Assembly (NCBI RefSeq): GCF_900176035.1
Contig: NZ_FWWT01000016.1
Span: 175,171-239,170, forward strand
Length of the DNA stretch: 64,000 nucleotides
Direction of reading: 5' to 3'
Origin: Desulfonispora thiosulfatigenes DSM 11270
GTDB taxonomy: Bacteria > Bacillota > Peptococcia > Peptococcales > Desulfonisporaceae
In this document: positions 1-9,299 of the stretch, piece by piece
Layout of the letters: each line of letters begins with the position of its first letter
How positions within the stretch are numbered: the first letter of the stretch is position 1
Program-made: the position numbers and the translations under genes
The notes under the pieces: generated by a model
What the model saw: only the letters and a program-made list of their open reading frames with translations
The model's database searches: none
Told to the model about the DNA's origin: nothing

Positions 1-1
1 T

Positions 2-991
2 GAGGTTTTACCTCAAATCGAACGAAATACCCAGTATATTATTGTTTCAGAAGCAGGGGCTAGTGTTTACTCAGCTTCGAAAATAGCTAAAGAAGAATTT
101 CCAGATTATGACCTTTCTTTACGTAGTGCAGTATCTATTGCAAGAAGATTACAAGATCCTTTAGCAGAACTAGTAAAAATTGAGCCGAAGGCAGTAGGGG
201 TAGGGCAATATCAACATGATGTTACTCCAAAAAAATTAGATGAGTCCCTGCAGCAGGTAGTTGAATCTTGTGTAAACTCTGTGGGTGTCGATATTAATAC
301 CGCTTCGAGTGCCTTACTTGGGTACATAGCGGGTTTAACTAAAAGTACGGCGCAAGGAATTGTTAAATATCGTGAAGAAAAAGGTAAGCTGACTAATCGT
401 AATCAAATATTAGAGGTGCCAAGACTAGGTAAAAAAGCATTTGAACAATGTGCAGGTTTTATTAGAGTTTCAGAGGGGAATAATCCTTTAGATAAAACTC
501 CCGTACATCCTGAATCTTATCCTGTAGCGATTAATTTACTTGAAAAACTTGGCTATTCCTTAAATGATTTACAAGGAGATAAATTAGTAGAAATTAAAGA
601 AGAATTACAAAAGGTTAATATTAAGGAAATGGCAGAAACCTTAGAAGTAGGAGAACCGACTCTCAGGGATATTGTGCTAGAATTACAAAGACCTGGCAGA
701 GATCCTAGAGAAGAATTACCACCACCATTATTTAGAACAGATGTTTTAACGATGGAAGATTTAAAACCAGGGATGCAGTTACAAGGAACTGTCCGAAATG
801 TCGTTGATTTTGGAGCGTTTATTGATATCGGGGTCAAACAAGATGGACTTGTCCATATATCTCAGCTAGGAGAAAGATATGTAAAGCACCCTATGGAAGT
901 GCTTTCTGTTGGAGACATTATCACAGTACAAGTTTTAGAAGTAGATAGCCAAAGAGGTAGAATTGGTTTAACTATGAAATTAACTCAATAA
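2..991 (+). CDS. tex: Tex-family S1 RNA-binding transcription accessory protein, 3' part
   Basis: The frame is open from the first base of the window, so the gene starts outside it; 329 residues are visible out of the roughly 700 usual for Tex. In order one sees the end of the YqgF-like nuclease-fold region (SEAGASVYSAS), a helix-hairpin-helix block with the motif YREEKGKLTNR, and a C-terminal S1 domain of about 75 residues with GTVRNVVDFGAFIDIG. In other bacteria Tex binds nucleic acid and associates with transcription; its exact job is unsettled. Identification is by recognised motifs. A GTG at 281 is internal and should not be taken as the start. Confidence 0.93.
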   Translation, partial: EVLPQIERNTQYIIVSEAGASVYSASKIAKEEFPDYDLSLRSAVSIARRLQDPLAELVKIEPKAVGVGQYQHDVTPKKLDESLQQVVESCVNSVGVDINTASSALLGYIAGLTKSTAQGIVKYREEKGKLTNRNQILEVPRLGKKAFEQCAGFIRVSEGNNPLDKTPVHPESYPVAINLLEKLGYSLNDLQGDKLVEIKEELQKVNIKEMAETLEVGEPTLRDIVLELQRPGRDPREELPPPLFRTDVLTMEDLKPGMQLQGTVRNVVDFGAFIDIGVKQDGLVHISQLGERYVKHPMEVLSVGDIITVQVLEVDSQRGRIGLTMKLTQ

Positions 992-1206
992 ATTTTACTT
1001 ATGATAAATAATTTTTTAGTACAGGAATTTTCATGCTAGGGAGAGAATAAACTCTTAATAGCTCATACTATGAAAGTATGGAAAACTTCTCTGAAGAGAA
1101 TAATAATATAAGCAAAATAAAATTAAACATTAAAACCACGAAGGTAAATCCTGGAGAACTCAGGTTTATTTTGTGGTTTTTTTAGTTTGAAAAAGGAGTG
1201 TTACGA
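992..1206 (+). other. Intergenic leader with hairpins before the peptide operon
   Basis: No gene is seen here. There is a hairpin CATACT/AGTATG near 1064-1081, a CTTC/GAAG hairpin shortly after, and then the terminator-like structure listed separately just before the ribosome binding site of the substrate-binding protein gene. This arrangement fits either a plain terminator of tex plus a promoter, or a leader RNA with attenuation. No known riboswitch class was recognised. Confidence 0.4.
1132..1183 (+). terminator. Rho-independent terminator or attenuator
   Basis: The arms AAAACCAC and GTGGTTTT enclose a second paired block CCTG/CAGG, and the structure is followed by a run of seven T. It lies about 10 nt before the Shine-Dalgarno of the peptide-binding protein gene, so it either ends tex or attenuates the operon. 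Confidence 0.65.
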
Positions 1207-2766
1207 GTGAAAAAGGTTATTTCAATTATTGCGGTATTTTTAGTAATGCTAGCATTACCAGGGTGTAGTAATCAAGAAAAGGTGCAAACTGACGATACTA
1301 AGAAATTAGTTTATGGAGCTGAATTTGAATATGAAAAGATAAATCCTATTTTAGAAGAAACCACCGTAGATGAAATGATTTTTAGTGGACTTACCAAGTT
1401 TGATGAAAATAATAAGGTAGTACCTGATTTAGCTAAAAAATGGGACATTAGTCTAGATGGTTTAGAATATACTTTTACTTTAAGAGATGATGTTAAATGG
1501 CATGATGGAGAAAAATTTATGGCGGGGGATGTAAAATTTACCATAGATAAAGTAATAGATCCAAATACTAATACAGCAAAACAAGAAGAATTTGAACAAG
1601 TTAATAGTGTAGAAGTTATAGATGAACATAAGGTAAAAGTAATCCTTAAAAAACCTTTTCCCCCTTTATTAGAAAAACTTTCAATTGGCGTTGTTCCAAA
1701 GCATTTACTAGAAGGTAAAGATATCAATAATGCTGACTTTAATAGTAATCCTATTGGTACAGGACCTTTTAGATTTAAAGTTTGGAATCAAGGTAGTGAT
1801 TTAACAGTAGTAGCAAATGAGGATTTTTATAATGGGAGAGCTAAGTTAGATACGGTGATTTTTAAATTTTTACCTGATGCAAATGTAAGATTAGTACAGC
1901 TTGAAACAGGTGAAATAGATTTAGCATATTTAGAACCAGATCAATTAGAACGTATAAAAACGATGGAAAACATTAAGCTATATGAAATGCCTACTGCAGA
2001 TTATCGTTGTATGATGTATAACATGAAAGAGCCTTTATGGCAGGATGTAAAAGTAAGAAAAGCGCTTAATTATGCTGTTGACCGACAAGCTATTATCGAT
2101 GGAATAGTTTTAGGAAAAGGCACAAGGGCCTATGGACCTTTACAAGTAAGTTGGGCAAATAACCCAGATGTAGAAAAGTATGAATATAATCTAGATAAAG
2201 CTCAAACTTTATTAAAAGAAGCGGGATGGAAGCCAGGTAGTGATGGAATTTTAGAAAAGGATGGTAAGAAATTTAGTTTTAAACTTACTTGCCCAATTAC
2301 AGACCCAGTAAGGGTAGCTTTAGCCAATTCTTTAGCGACAGATTTTAAGAAAATAGGTGTTGAAGCTATACCTGATCCGCTTGATTGGAGCGTAATTAAA
2401 ATTGATGAAACAGAGAGCTTTTTATTAGGTTGGGGTAGTCCTTTTGATCCAGATGATCATACTTATAGATTATTTACAAGTGGAGTAATCGGAAAAGGTT
2501 TAAATAATTTAGGTTCATACAAAAATAGTGAAATAGATCGTTTGTTAGAATTAGCGCGTACCACTTCTGATACAGAGAAAAGAAAAGAATACTATGGAGA
2601 ATTCCAAAAGGTATTAGCAGAAGATCCTCCTTATAATTTTATTTGTTATTTAGATGCATTATATGGAGTAAATAAAAATGTTGAAGGAATCAAACCTCGT
2701 ACGCTAGGTCATCATGGAGCTGGATTCTTATGGAATATCGAGGAGTGGGACATTCAAGGAGAGTAA
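1207..2766 (+). CDS. Oligopeptide ABC transporter, lipoprotein substrate-binding protein (family 5)
   Basis: This is an extracellular solute-binding protein of the OppA/DppA family, 519 residues, anchored to the outer face of the membrane. It starts with a lipoprotein signal peptide with lipobox LPGC followed by SNQ. Family hallmarks include the GTGPF motif and the YxLxxDVKWHDG-type segment near residue 90-100. The GTG at 1207 is preferred because AAAGGAG ends about 9 nt before it; another GTG at 1198 touches the Shine-Dalgarno. It is the first gene of a five-gene transporter operon with two permeases and two ATPases. It could bind peptides, or nickel or opines, which are carried by relatives; peptides are the best guess. 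Confidence 0.88.
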   Translation: MKKVISIIAVFLVMLALPGCSNQEKVQTDDTKKLVYGAEFEYEKINPILEETTVDEMIFSGLTKFDENNKVVPDLAKKWDISLDGLEYTFTLRDDVKWHDGEKFMAGDVKFTIDKVIDPNTNTAKQEEFEQVNSVEVIDEHKVKVILKKPFPPLLEKLSIGVVPKHLLEGKDINNADFNSNPIGTGPFRFKVWNQGSDLTVVANEDFYNGRAKLDTVIFKFLPDANVRLVQLETGEIDLAYLEPDQLERIKTMENIKLYEMPTADYRCMMYNMKEPLWQDVKVRKALNYAVDRQAIIDGIVLGKGTRAYGPLQVSWANNPDVEKYEYNLDKAQTLLKEAGWKPGSDGILEKDGKKFSFKLTCPITDPVRVALANSLATDFKKIGVEAIPDPLDWSVIKIDETESFLLGWGSPFDPDDHTYRLFTSGVIGKGLNNLGSYKNSEIDRLLELARTTSDTEKRKEYYGEFQKVLAEDPPYNFICYLDALYGVNKNVEGIKPRTLGHHGAGFLWNIEEWDIQGE

Positions 2767-2767
2767 G

Positions 2768-3757
2768 ATGATAAATTATTTAATTAATAGACTTATTCAA
2801 AGTACAATTGTTTTATTTATTATAAGCATTATGGCTTTTACTTTAATTCATGTAGCCCCAGGAGATCCAGTAGATGCCTTATATGGACCTATTGCAATCC
2901 AAAAAATGCGCACTGAAGATAAAGAACGAATTAGAGCTAATATGGGATTAGATAAACCTATCCCTATCCAATATGCTAAGTGGGCAAAAGGTGTATTAAA
3001 AGGGGACTGGGGTAATTCTTATATAAGTGGAAGACCTGTCTCAAAGTCTATTATGGAAAGATTACCAGCTACAATGTTGTTAGCTGGTAGTGCTTCTTTA
3101 ATTATTTTAATCATTTCAATCCTTTTAGGAATCTATACTGGTTTACATCGAAATTCCGTAGGTGATCATATTGCAACTATTATTTCGCTTGTATTAGTAT
3201 CAACGCCCGGGTTTTGGTTATCCCTTATGTTAATTTTAATTTTTAGTGTTTTTTTAAAATGGCTTCCTTCAGCTGGGATGACTACTATTGGGAGTAGTTT
3301 TTCTCTGGGTGATATATTAAAGCATCTCATACTTCCTGCAGTAGTATTAGCTTTTAGTCATATTGGCTATTATATTCGTTTTATTAGAGCTTCGGTGTGG
3401 GAGCAAATGAAAATGGATTATGTTTTAGCTTTAAAGGCGCGTGGTGTAAAGGAAAAAACTATTATTTATAAGCATGTGTTAAAAAATTCCCTTTTACCAT
3501 TTGTAAATTATCTAGGAGCAACTATTCCAATAATGCTAAGTGGTGCTGTAGTGATAGAGCAAGTTTTTGCTTGGCCTGGGCTTGGACAATTATCAGTAAA
3601 TGCTGCGATTCAAAAAGACTATAGTCTACTTATGGGAACTATTCTTTTTACAGGATTTTTAGTAGTAATAGGTAATTTATGTGCAGATATTATAAGTATG
3701 CTATTAGACCCTAGAATTGCTGCTGGTCAATTAGGTAAGGAGGTAAAAACCTCATGA
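2768..3757 (+). CDS. Oligopeptide ABC transporter permease (DppB/OppB type)
   Basis: This inner-membrane permease has 329 residues and about six helices. The N-terminal sequence NYLINRLIQSTIVLFIISIM is typical of the OppB/DppB subfamily. The EAA loop that contacts the ATPases is visible as ALKARGVKEKTIIYKHVLKN. The ATG at 2768 follows AAGGAGAG closely and lies 1 nt after the stop of the binding protein; upstream in-frame codons overlap that gene without a ribosome binding site. The next gene starts in an ATGA overlap, so the pair is translationally coupled and forms a heterodimeric channel. Confidence 0.93.
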   Translation: MINYLINRLIQSTIVLFIISIMAFTLIHVAPGDPVDALYGPIAIQKMRTEDKERIRANMGLDKPIPIQYAKWAKGVLKGDWGNSYISGRPVSKSIMERLPATMLLAGSASLIILIISILLGIYTGLHRNSVGDHIATIISLVLVSTPGFWLSLMLILIFSVFLKWLPSAGMTTIGSSFSLGDILKHLILPAVVLAFSHIGYYIRFIRASVWEQMKMDYVLALKARGVKEKTIIYKHVLKNSLLPFVNYLGATIPIMLSGAVVIEQVFAWPGLGQLSVNAAIQKDYSLLMGTILFTGFLVVIGNLCADIISMLLDPRIAAGQLGKEVKTS

Positions 3758-4590
3758 GTTACAGTAATTTAAAAAAAATGCCTAAAGCAGTATTATTAGC
3801 TTTAATATCATTAGGAAGTATAATTTTAATTGTAACGATAGGACCTATGTTAATAAAATTTGATCCCATAGCTGTAGACTTATCTGCTATCTATCAAGCA
3901 CCTAATTCTAATCATCTTTTAGGCACAGATAGTTTAGGTAGAGATATTTTAATTAGATTAATTTATGGAGGCAGGGTTTCTGTAGTAGTTGGCATAGTAT
4001 CTGTAATCATCTCTACTACTTTTGGGACTGTTTATGGAGCATTAAGTGGGTATGTAGGTGGGATACTAGATTCAGTATTAATGAGAATATTAGATGCAAT
4101 TTTAGCTCTTCCAAATATGATATTAGTTATTGTGATTCAAGCTATAACAGGAGCAGGGCTAGCTAATTTAGTATTAGTAATTGGATTTACCAGTTGGATG
4201 CAGACCGCAAGGATGGTAAGAGCAGAAGTACTTTCATTAAAAGAAAGAGATTTTGTAAAGGTATCTAAGGTCTTAGGAACTCCATGGTGGAGGATAATTA
4301 CAAAACATTTAATTCCACATGCACTTCCAACTATTATTGTTGTATCTACAGTAGGTGTAGGGCATGCTATTATGAGTGAAACTACTTTAAGTTTTTTAGG
4401 TCTTGGAATACCACCTCATGAACCTTCTTGGGGTAATATGCTGATGGGTGGGCAAAATAGTATTTTGAGGGGATCTTGGTGGATAACCCTGTTTCCAGGG
4501 CTTGCTATAATAAGTACAGTTTTATCAATTATTTATATCGGAGATTATTTACAAGTAGTGTTAAATCCAAAAATAAAAAGTGAGGGATAA
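3754..4590 (+). CDS. Oligopeptide ABC transporter permease (DppC/OppC type)
   Basis: This is the second permease subunit, 278 residues. It carries the DppC hallmark LLGTDSLGRDILIRLIYGGR in its N-terminal third and the EAA loop with SLKERDFVKVSKVLGTPW. The start ATG overlaps the stop of the preceding permease (ATGA). It ends 3 nt before the first ATPase gene. With the preceding permease it forms the membrane channel of the peptide importer. Confidence 0.94.
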   Translation: MSYSNLKKMPKAVLLALISLGSIILIVTIGPMLIKFDPIAVDLSAIYQAPNSNHLLGTDSLGRDILIRLIYGGRVSVVVGIVSVIISTTFGTVYGALSGYVGGILDSVLMRILDAILALPNMILVIVIQAITGAGLANLVLVIGFTSWMQTARMVRAEVLSLKERDFVKVSKVLGTPWWRIITKHLIPHALPTIIVVSTVGVGHAIMSETTLSFLGLGIPPHEPSWGNMLMGGQNSILRGSWWITLFPGLAIISTVLSIIYIGDYLQVVLNPKIKSEG

Positions 4591-4593
4591 ATA

Positions 4594-5577
4594 ATGGAAA
4601 AGGTTTTAGATGTTAATAAATTATCAATTGATTTTCCAACCCCTCATGGAATTTATAAGGCTGTGCGAAACTTAAGCTTTTCTTTATATGAAGGTGAAAT
4701 ACTAGCCATTGTTGGAGAAAGTGGGAGCGGAAAAAGCGTTACAGCTAAAAGTTTATTGGGATTAATTGAAGCACCAGGTATATTAAAAGATGGAATAGTT
4801 ATGATAAATGGACAAAATATTTTTTCTTTAACAAGCGAAGAAAGATGCACGATAAGAGGAAAGAGAATAGGGATGATATTTCAAGATCCTAATATAGCCT
4901 TTGATCCTGTATGTACAATTGGAAAACAAATGGTTGAAACTCTTTTAAATCATAATTTAGTTAAAAACTTTAATGAAGGAAAAAACATTTCCTTAGAATG
5001 GCTTGAATATGTAGGTTTTTTAGATCCCTTACGAGTTTTTAACTCCTATTCCTTTGAATTAAGTGGAGGAATGAGACAAAGAGCTTATATTGCGATGGTT
5101 ATGGTATTAGAGCCTCAAATTTTAATAGCCGATGAACCTACGACCGCTTTAGATATGGTAAATCAGGCTAGAGTATTAAATCTTCTTAAAAAAATGAAAC
5201 AAGAAAAGAATTGTAGTATAATTTTAATAACACATGATTTAAGCATAGTAGCTAATACAGCCGATAGGATTTTAGTGATGTATGCAGGAGAGGCTTTAGA
5301 ATATGGGGAAATGATAGATGTATTATATGACCCTTCTCATCCATATACAAAAGCTTTAATTAGAAGCGTGAATATGGGTGAAAAAAACTTAAAGTTAAAT
5401 GTTATTAAGGGTGAGCCACCAAGGATGAATGAAAAGATTAGTGGATGCTCTTTTGCTAAGAGGTGCGAGTTTGCAGGTGATGAGTGTTTAGAGAATAAAC
5501 CTAAATTAACTCTAGGATCAAAGGGTAAATATGTTCGTTGTTTAAAATTTCCCAAAAGGTTAGGGGATAAATTATGA
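4594..5577 (+). CDS. Oligopeptide ABC transporter ATPase (DppD/OppD type)
   Basis: This cytoplasmic ATPase has 327 residues. Walker A is GESGSGKS, the signature is LSGGMRQR, Walker B is ILIADEPT and the switch histidine lies in ITHDLS. The C-terminal oligopeptide/HPY extension is complete, with four cysteines in CSFAKRCEFAGDEC and VRCLK, which in relatives can hold an Fe-S cluster. Its stop overlaps the start of the second ATPase gene (ATGA). Together the two ATPases power the importer. Confidence 0.94.
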   Translation: MEKVLDVNKLSIDFPTPHGIYKAVRNLSFSLYEGEILAIVGESGSGKSVTAKSLLGLIEAPGILKDGIVMINGQNIFSLTSEERCTIRGKRIGMIFQDPNIAFDPVCTIGKQMVETLLNHNLVKNFNEGKNISLEWLEYVGFLDPLRVFNSYSFELSGGMRQRAYIAMVMVLEPQILIADEPTTALDMVNQARVLNLLKKMKQEKNCSIILITHDLSIVANTADRILVMYAGEALEYGEMIDVLYDPSHPYTKALIRSVNMGEKNLKLNVIKGEPPRMNEKISGCSFAKRCEFAGDECLENKPKLTLGSKGKYVRCLKFPKRLGDKL

Positions 5578-6434
5578 TTAAAATTTGCACTTTAAAAAAA
5601 TATTATCAAGGTAAAGGGTCTTTTTTAAAAGAGAGTACTCCAATAAAAGCTCTAGATGGAATAGATTTAGAGATTAACGAGGGAGAAAACTTAGGTATTA
5701 TTGGTGAAAGTGGTTCAGGAAAAAGTACGCTCAGCCGTTTATTAGTTAGTATAGAAAAACCTTCTGAAGGAAAAATATATTTTGAAAATATTGATATAAA
5801 TAAATGTAGTAAAAAACAATTTAAAGAATTTACTAAAAATGTGCAATTAGTATTTCAAAATCCTTATGATTCTTTAAATCCAAGAATGAATGTTAGAAAT
5901 ATTTTAAAAGAGCCATTAGATAATCATTTTAAAATATCCCAGGAAGAAAAAAACGAAAAAATAAAACAAATATTAAAAGACGTAGGTCTTAATGAAAAAT
6001 TTATTTCTAGTTATCCTCATGAGTTAAGTGGAGGGCAAAGGCAAAGAATAGCCTTAGCTAGGGCTTTAATATTAAAACCAAAGTATATAATTTTAGATGA
6101 ACCCTTAGCTAGTTTAGATGTTTCTTTTCAAGCGCAAATATTGAATTTATTAGTAGATTTAAAGGAAAAATTTAAAATCACGTATATTTTTATTTCACAT
6201 GATTTAAATGCAGTAAGATATCTATGTGAAAAGGTAGCAGTAATTTACGAGGGTAAAATTATGGAAGTAATACCTGCTGATAAATTAGAAGAAAGCACCC
6301 ATCCATATACAAAACTCTTATTATCATATATTCCATTCTTTAAGCCAAATGATAAATTAAAAGATAAAGGTTTATCTAGTAAAAGATTAAGTTTAGGATG
6401 TAAAGATATCAGAAAATTAGCTAATCAGTTTTAA
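5574..6434 (+). CDS. Oligopeptide ABC transporter ATPase (DppF/OppF type)
   Basis: This second ATPase has 286 residues, shorter than the usual 310-330. Walker A GESGSGKST, signature LSGGQRQR and Walker B IILDEPLASLD are intact, so ATP hydrolysis should work. The C-terminal cysteine-containing HPY extension present in the partner ATPase is missing here; the chain ends soon after the HPYTKLLL motif. It is the last transporter gene; the methyltransferase gene follows after a strong Shine-Dalgarno. Confidence 0.92.
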   Translation: MIKICTLKKYYQGKGSFLKESTPIKALDGIDLEINEGENLGIIGESGSGKSTLSRLLVSIEKPSEGKIYFENIDINKCSKKQFKEFTKNVQLVFQNPYDSLNPRMNVRNILKEPLDNHFKISQEEKNEKIKQILKDVGLNEKFISSYPHELSGGQRQRIALARALILKPKYIILDEPLASLDVSFQAQILNLLVDLKEKFKITYIFISHDLNAVRYLCEKVAVIYEGKIMEVIPADKLEESTHPYTKLLLSYIPFFKPNDKLKDKGLSSKRLSLGCKDIRKLANQF

Positions 6435-6448
6435 GGAGGTATCATGCT

Positions 6449-7201
6449 ATTAAAGATGTAAAAGGAGAAATAGTTACCTTGTGGGATGGGTATTCTTTAA
6501 GTTATGATGAACAATATGCCCATGGGATTAAATCTAGTGGAGAAAAAAGTGCTTGGTCTAATTTATTAAAAAGAGAATTAGGATCTTCAAAATATATATT
6601 AGATGTAGGTACAGGCACTGGTTTTTTAGCAGTTTTAGCGGCAAACTTAGGTCATACTTGTCTAGGAATAGATTTATCTGAAAAGATGATGGAAGTAGGT
6701 AAGAAAAAGGTTAAAAGTGAAGGTCTAAGTAAAAAGGTATCTTTTGAAATCGGAGATGCAGAAAGTTTGTCCTATGAGGATAATACTTTTGATGTGGTAA
6801 TGAATAGACATTTATTATGGACTTTGCCAGATCCTGAAAAGGCTTTGAAAGAGTGGAAAAGGGTGCTTAAACCAGGTGGTAAAATTATTATTATTAATGG
6901 AGCTTGGTCTACTTTTGGGCTAGGACAAAAATCAATATCATTTTTAGGGAAAATGTTAATTGCGATTCAAGAACAAAAAAATCCTTGGTCAGGAGATTAT
7001 GAGAAAGATCTAAAAAACAAACTTCCGTTATATAACAATGTGGAACCTTTAGATATTGAAAAAATATTAAAAGAGATAGGATTTTCCGATGTTTCTTGCA
7101 TTGATATGAATGATGTATATAAAGAAGAAGTTAAAGCTTTGCCTTTGAGATATCGTTTAGCCTATAGACATGAAAGATATACGGTTACTGGAATAAAATG
7201 A
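6449..7201 (+). CDS. Class I SAM-dependent methyltransferase, start unclear
   Basis: This is a small-molecule-type methyltransferase of about 250 residues with SAM motif I LDVGTGTGFLAVLAA and a post-I acidic residue in LGIDLS. Family members have a conserved block like LWDGYSLSYDEQYAHG near the N-terminus preceded by 10-20 residues. Those residues are encoded upstream in the same frame (AIKDVKGEIVT), but the frame has no ATG, GTG or TTG until a TTG at 6479. A strong AAGGAGG (6433-6439) is followed by an ATG at 6444 in the wrong frame by one base. Either an ATT at 6449 is used, TTG 6479 is used, or one base is missing. Its substrate is unknown; it sits in a peptide transport operon. Confidence 0.8.
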   Translation: MKDVKGEIVTLWDGYSLSYDEQYAHGIKSSGEKSAWSNLLKRELGSSKYILDVGTGTGFLAVLAANLGHTCLGIDLSEKMMEVGKKKVKSEGLSKKVSFEIGDAESLSYEDNTFDVVMNRHLLWTLPDPEKALKEWKRVLKPGGKIIIINGAWSTFGLGQKSISFLGKMLIAIQEQKNPWSGDYEKDLKNKLPLYNNVEPLDIEKILKEIGFSDVSCIDMNDVYKEEVKALPLRYRLAYRHERYTVTGIK

Positions 7202-7254
7202 ATACATATTGATTAAGATAAATTGACTATTTAAATATAAATTGGAGGATAATT

Positions 7255-8076
7255 ATGAATACTGAACAAATATTTAATACAGCCCTTAAGATAGTAGGAC
7301 TTTCCGAAGCACCACCAGATAGCGGGGTAATTGTACCTGGTAATAATATTAAAAGAATAGCCTTTGGAGTAGATATTGATGTAGCAGAATTAATGCTTGC
7401 CAAAGATTTAGGCTTTGATTGTGTGATTACTCATCATCCCCAAAGTTCTAATAAAATTGATCTTTATAAAGTAATGGATAATCAAATTGATAGAATGGTA
7501 AAGGCAGGAGTACCGATTAATAAGGCTGAAAAGGCTTTAGCTAAAAGAAAAGGTCAGGTGGATAGGTCAACTCATGTGACTAATTTTGATCGAGTAAAAA
7601 AGGCCGCAGAACTTCTTGGCATGCCTTTTATTGGTATTCATTCACCTGCGGACTTAATGGTTGAAGATTATTTACAAAACTATTTTGATAAAAACTTAAA
7701 AGATCCAAAAAGCAAAATTAGTGATGTAATTGATTTACTAAATAAAATACCTGAATATAAAAACTCTTATGCAGGACCAGTAGTAAGAGTGGGTTCAAAT
7801 GATAGTTATGCTGGGAAAGTATTTGTAACGATGGCCGGTGGAACTAGTGGTGGGCAAGATGTCTATAAAGCTTATTTTGAGGCAGGAATTGGTACTTTAG
7901 TAGTTATGCACGTTCCAGATGATGTGATCGAAGCAGTAACAGCTCAAAATATTGGTAATGTTTTAGTTGCAGGTCATATGGCTAGTGATTCTTTAGGTAT
8001 AAACCTTGTAATTAAAGGATTAGAGAAAAAAGGATTAGAAATTGTAAGAATGGCAGGAGTAATCGAACCATGCTAG
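7255..8076 (+). CDS. NIF3-like dinuclear metal centre protein
   Basis: The protein has 273 residues and belongs to the NIF3/DUF34 fold. The N-terminal metal motif ITHHP and the late MAGGTSGG segment are visible, and metal ligands of the family near the C-terminus (AGHMASDSLG) are kept. It is distinct from the shorter-range NIF3 homologue beside trmK at 44063. GGAGG lies 8 nt before the ATG. The gene overlaps the following amidohydrolase by 7 nt, so the two are likely translated together. Biochemical role is not established for the family; hydrolase activity on a peptide or amino-acid derivative is only an inference from context. Confidence 0.8.
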   Translation: MNTEQIFNTALKIVGLSEAPPDSGVIVPGNNIKRIAFGVDIDVAELMLAKDLGFDCVITHHPQSSNKIDLYKVMDNQIDRMVKAGVPINKAEKALAKRKGQVDRSTHVTNFDRVKKAAELLGMPFIGIHSPADLMVEDYLQNYFDKNLKDPKSKISDVIDLLNKIPEYKNSYAGPVVRVGSNDSYAGKVFVTMAGGTSGGQDVYKAYFEAGIGTLVVMHVPDDVIEAVTAQNIGNVLVAGHMASDSLGINLVIKGLEKKGLEIVRMAGVIEPC

Positions 8077-9194
8077 CTCTTACAAATGCTAGAATCATCA
8101 CCATGGAAGATGTAGATTATGACAAAGGAACAATTTTAATAAAAGATGGAGAAATATTAGCGATTGGTGAAAATATAGAAATTCCAAAGAATTATGAAAT
8201 CCTAGATGTTAATGGGAAGTATATTTTACCAGGTTTTATCGATGCACATACACATATAGGTATTATCGAGGAAATTTATCAAATAGAGGGTGATGATGTA
8301 AATGAAATAACAGACCCCATCACCCCAGCGCTTAGGGCAATGGACGGAGTTAATCCTTATGATATAGGTTTTGATGATGCAATAGCAGGAGGAGTAACAA
8401 CTGTAATGGTTGCACCTGGAAGTGCCAATGTTATTGGTGGTTTAGTTTGTATTTTAAAAACAGGTGGAGAAACTTTAGCTGATAAACTTATTAATAGCGA
8501 AGCAGGATTAAAGATAGCTTTTGGCGAAAACCCTAAAAGTGTATATGGTGAAGAAAAGAAAATGCCTTATACCAGGATGGCTTCGATTTCCCTTTTAAGA
8601 GAAACTTTTATTGAAGGTATTAATTACTTAAATAAAGAGGATCAAGAAAGAGATTTACAAAATGAAGCGATTGCTAAGGTTTTAAATAAAGAAATCCCTT
8701 TAAGAGCCCACGCACATAGGGCTGATGATATTTTAGCGGCTTTAAGAGTAGCTAAAGAGTTTGATTTAAAGATAATCATTGAACATGCAACCGAAGGGCA
8801 TAAAATTATTAAGGAACTGAAAAAAGAAAATGTCTCTGTTGTGGTAGGACCATCTTTAGGTAATCGGTCAAAAGTAGAGCTAAGAGAAAGTAGTTTTAAA
8901 ACACCAGGGATTTTAGCAAAGGAAAATATAGAAGTAGCTTTAACTACAGACCATCCTGAAACCCCTATACAATATTTAAATATTTGTGCAGCTCTTGCAG
9001 TAAGAGAAGGTATGCTAGAAAAAGAAGCATTAAAAGCTATTACCATAAATCCTGCACGTATTTTAGGAATAGATAAAAAGGTAGGCAGTTTAAAGGTAGG
9101 TAAACAAGCAGATGTAGTTATCTGGAATAACCATCCACTTAACATTATGAGTAAGCCTCAAAGTGTCTACATTAGAGGAAAAAAATTCCTTTAA
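8070..9194 (+). CDS. Amidohydrolase (imidazolonepropionase/dihydroorotase-like superfamily)
   Basis: This 374-residue metal-dependent amidohydrolase has the N-terminal beta-sandwich, the DAHTHIG metal-binding motif at about residue 60, histidines in AHAHRADD and IIEHATEGH, and the catalytic Asp in TTDHPETP. The C-terminal GKQADVVIWN closing the beta-sandwich is typical. It overlaps the NIF3-like gene by 7 nt. Related proteins often sit beside peptide transporters and hydrolyse cyclic or acylated amino-acid derivatives. The exact substrate cannot be read from the sequence. Confidence 0.87.
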   Translation: MLALTNARIITMEDVDYDKGTILIKDGEILAIGENIEIPKNYEILDVNGKYILPGFIDAHTHIGIIEEIYQIEGDDVNEITDPITPALRAMDGVNPYDIGFDDAIAGGVTTVMVAPGSANVIGGLVCILKTGGETLADKLINSEAGLKIAFGENPKSVYGEEKKMPYTRMASISLLRETFIEGINYLNKEDQERDLQNEAIAKVLNKEIPLRAHAHRADDILAALRVAKEFDLKIIIEHATEGHKIIKELKKENVSVVVGPSLGNRSKVELRESSFKTPGILAKENIEVALTTDHPETPIQYLNICAALAVREGMLEKEALKAITINPARILGIDKKVGSLKVGKQADVVIWNNHPLNIMSKPQSVYIRGKKFL

Positions 9195-9299
9195 GACATA
9201 ATATGACAAAATAACCGAAAACTTGTCAATATCTCTTAAAGGGAAAAAGGAAAATTCCTCGAAATTATTTAAATGATTAAACACTAATGGAGGATAAGT

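Noticed and set aside
1021..1140. T-box, SAM or purine riboswitch before the peptide operon
   Set aside because: None of the conserved core sequences of these classes was found in the stretch.
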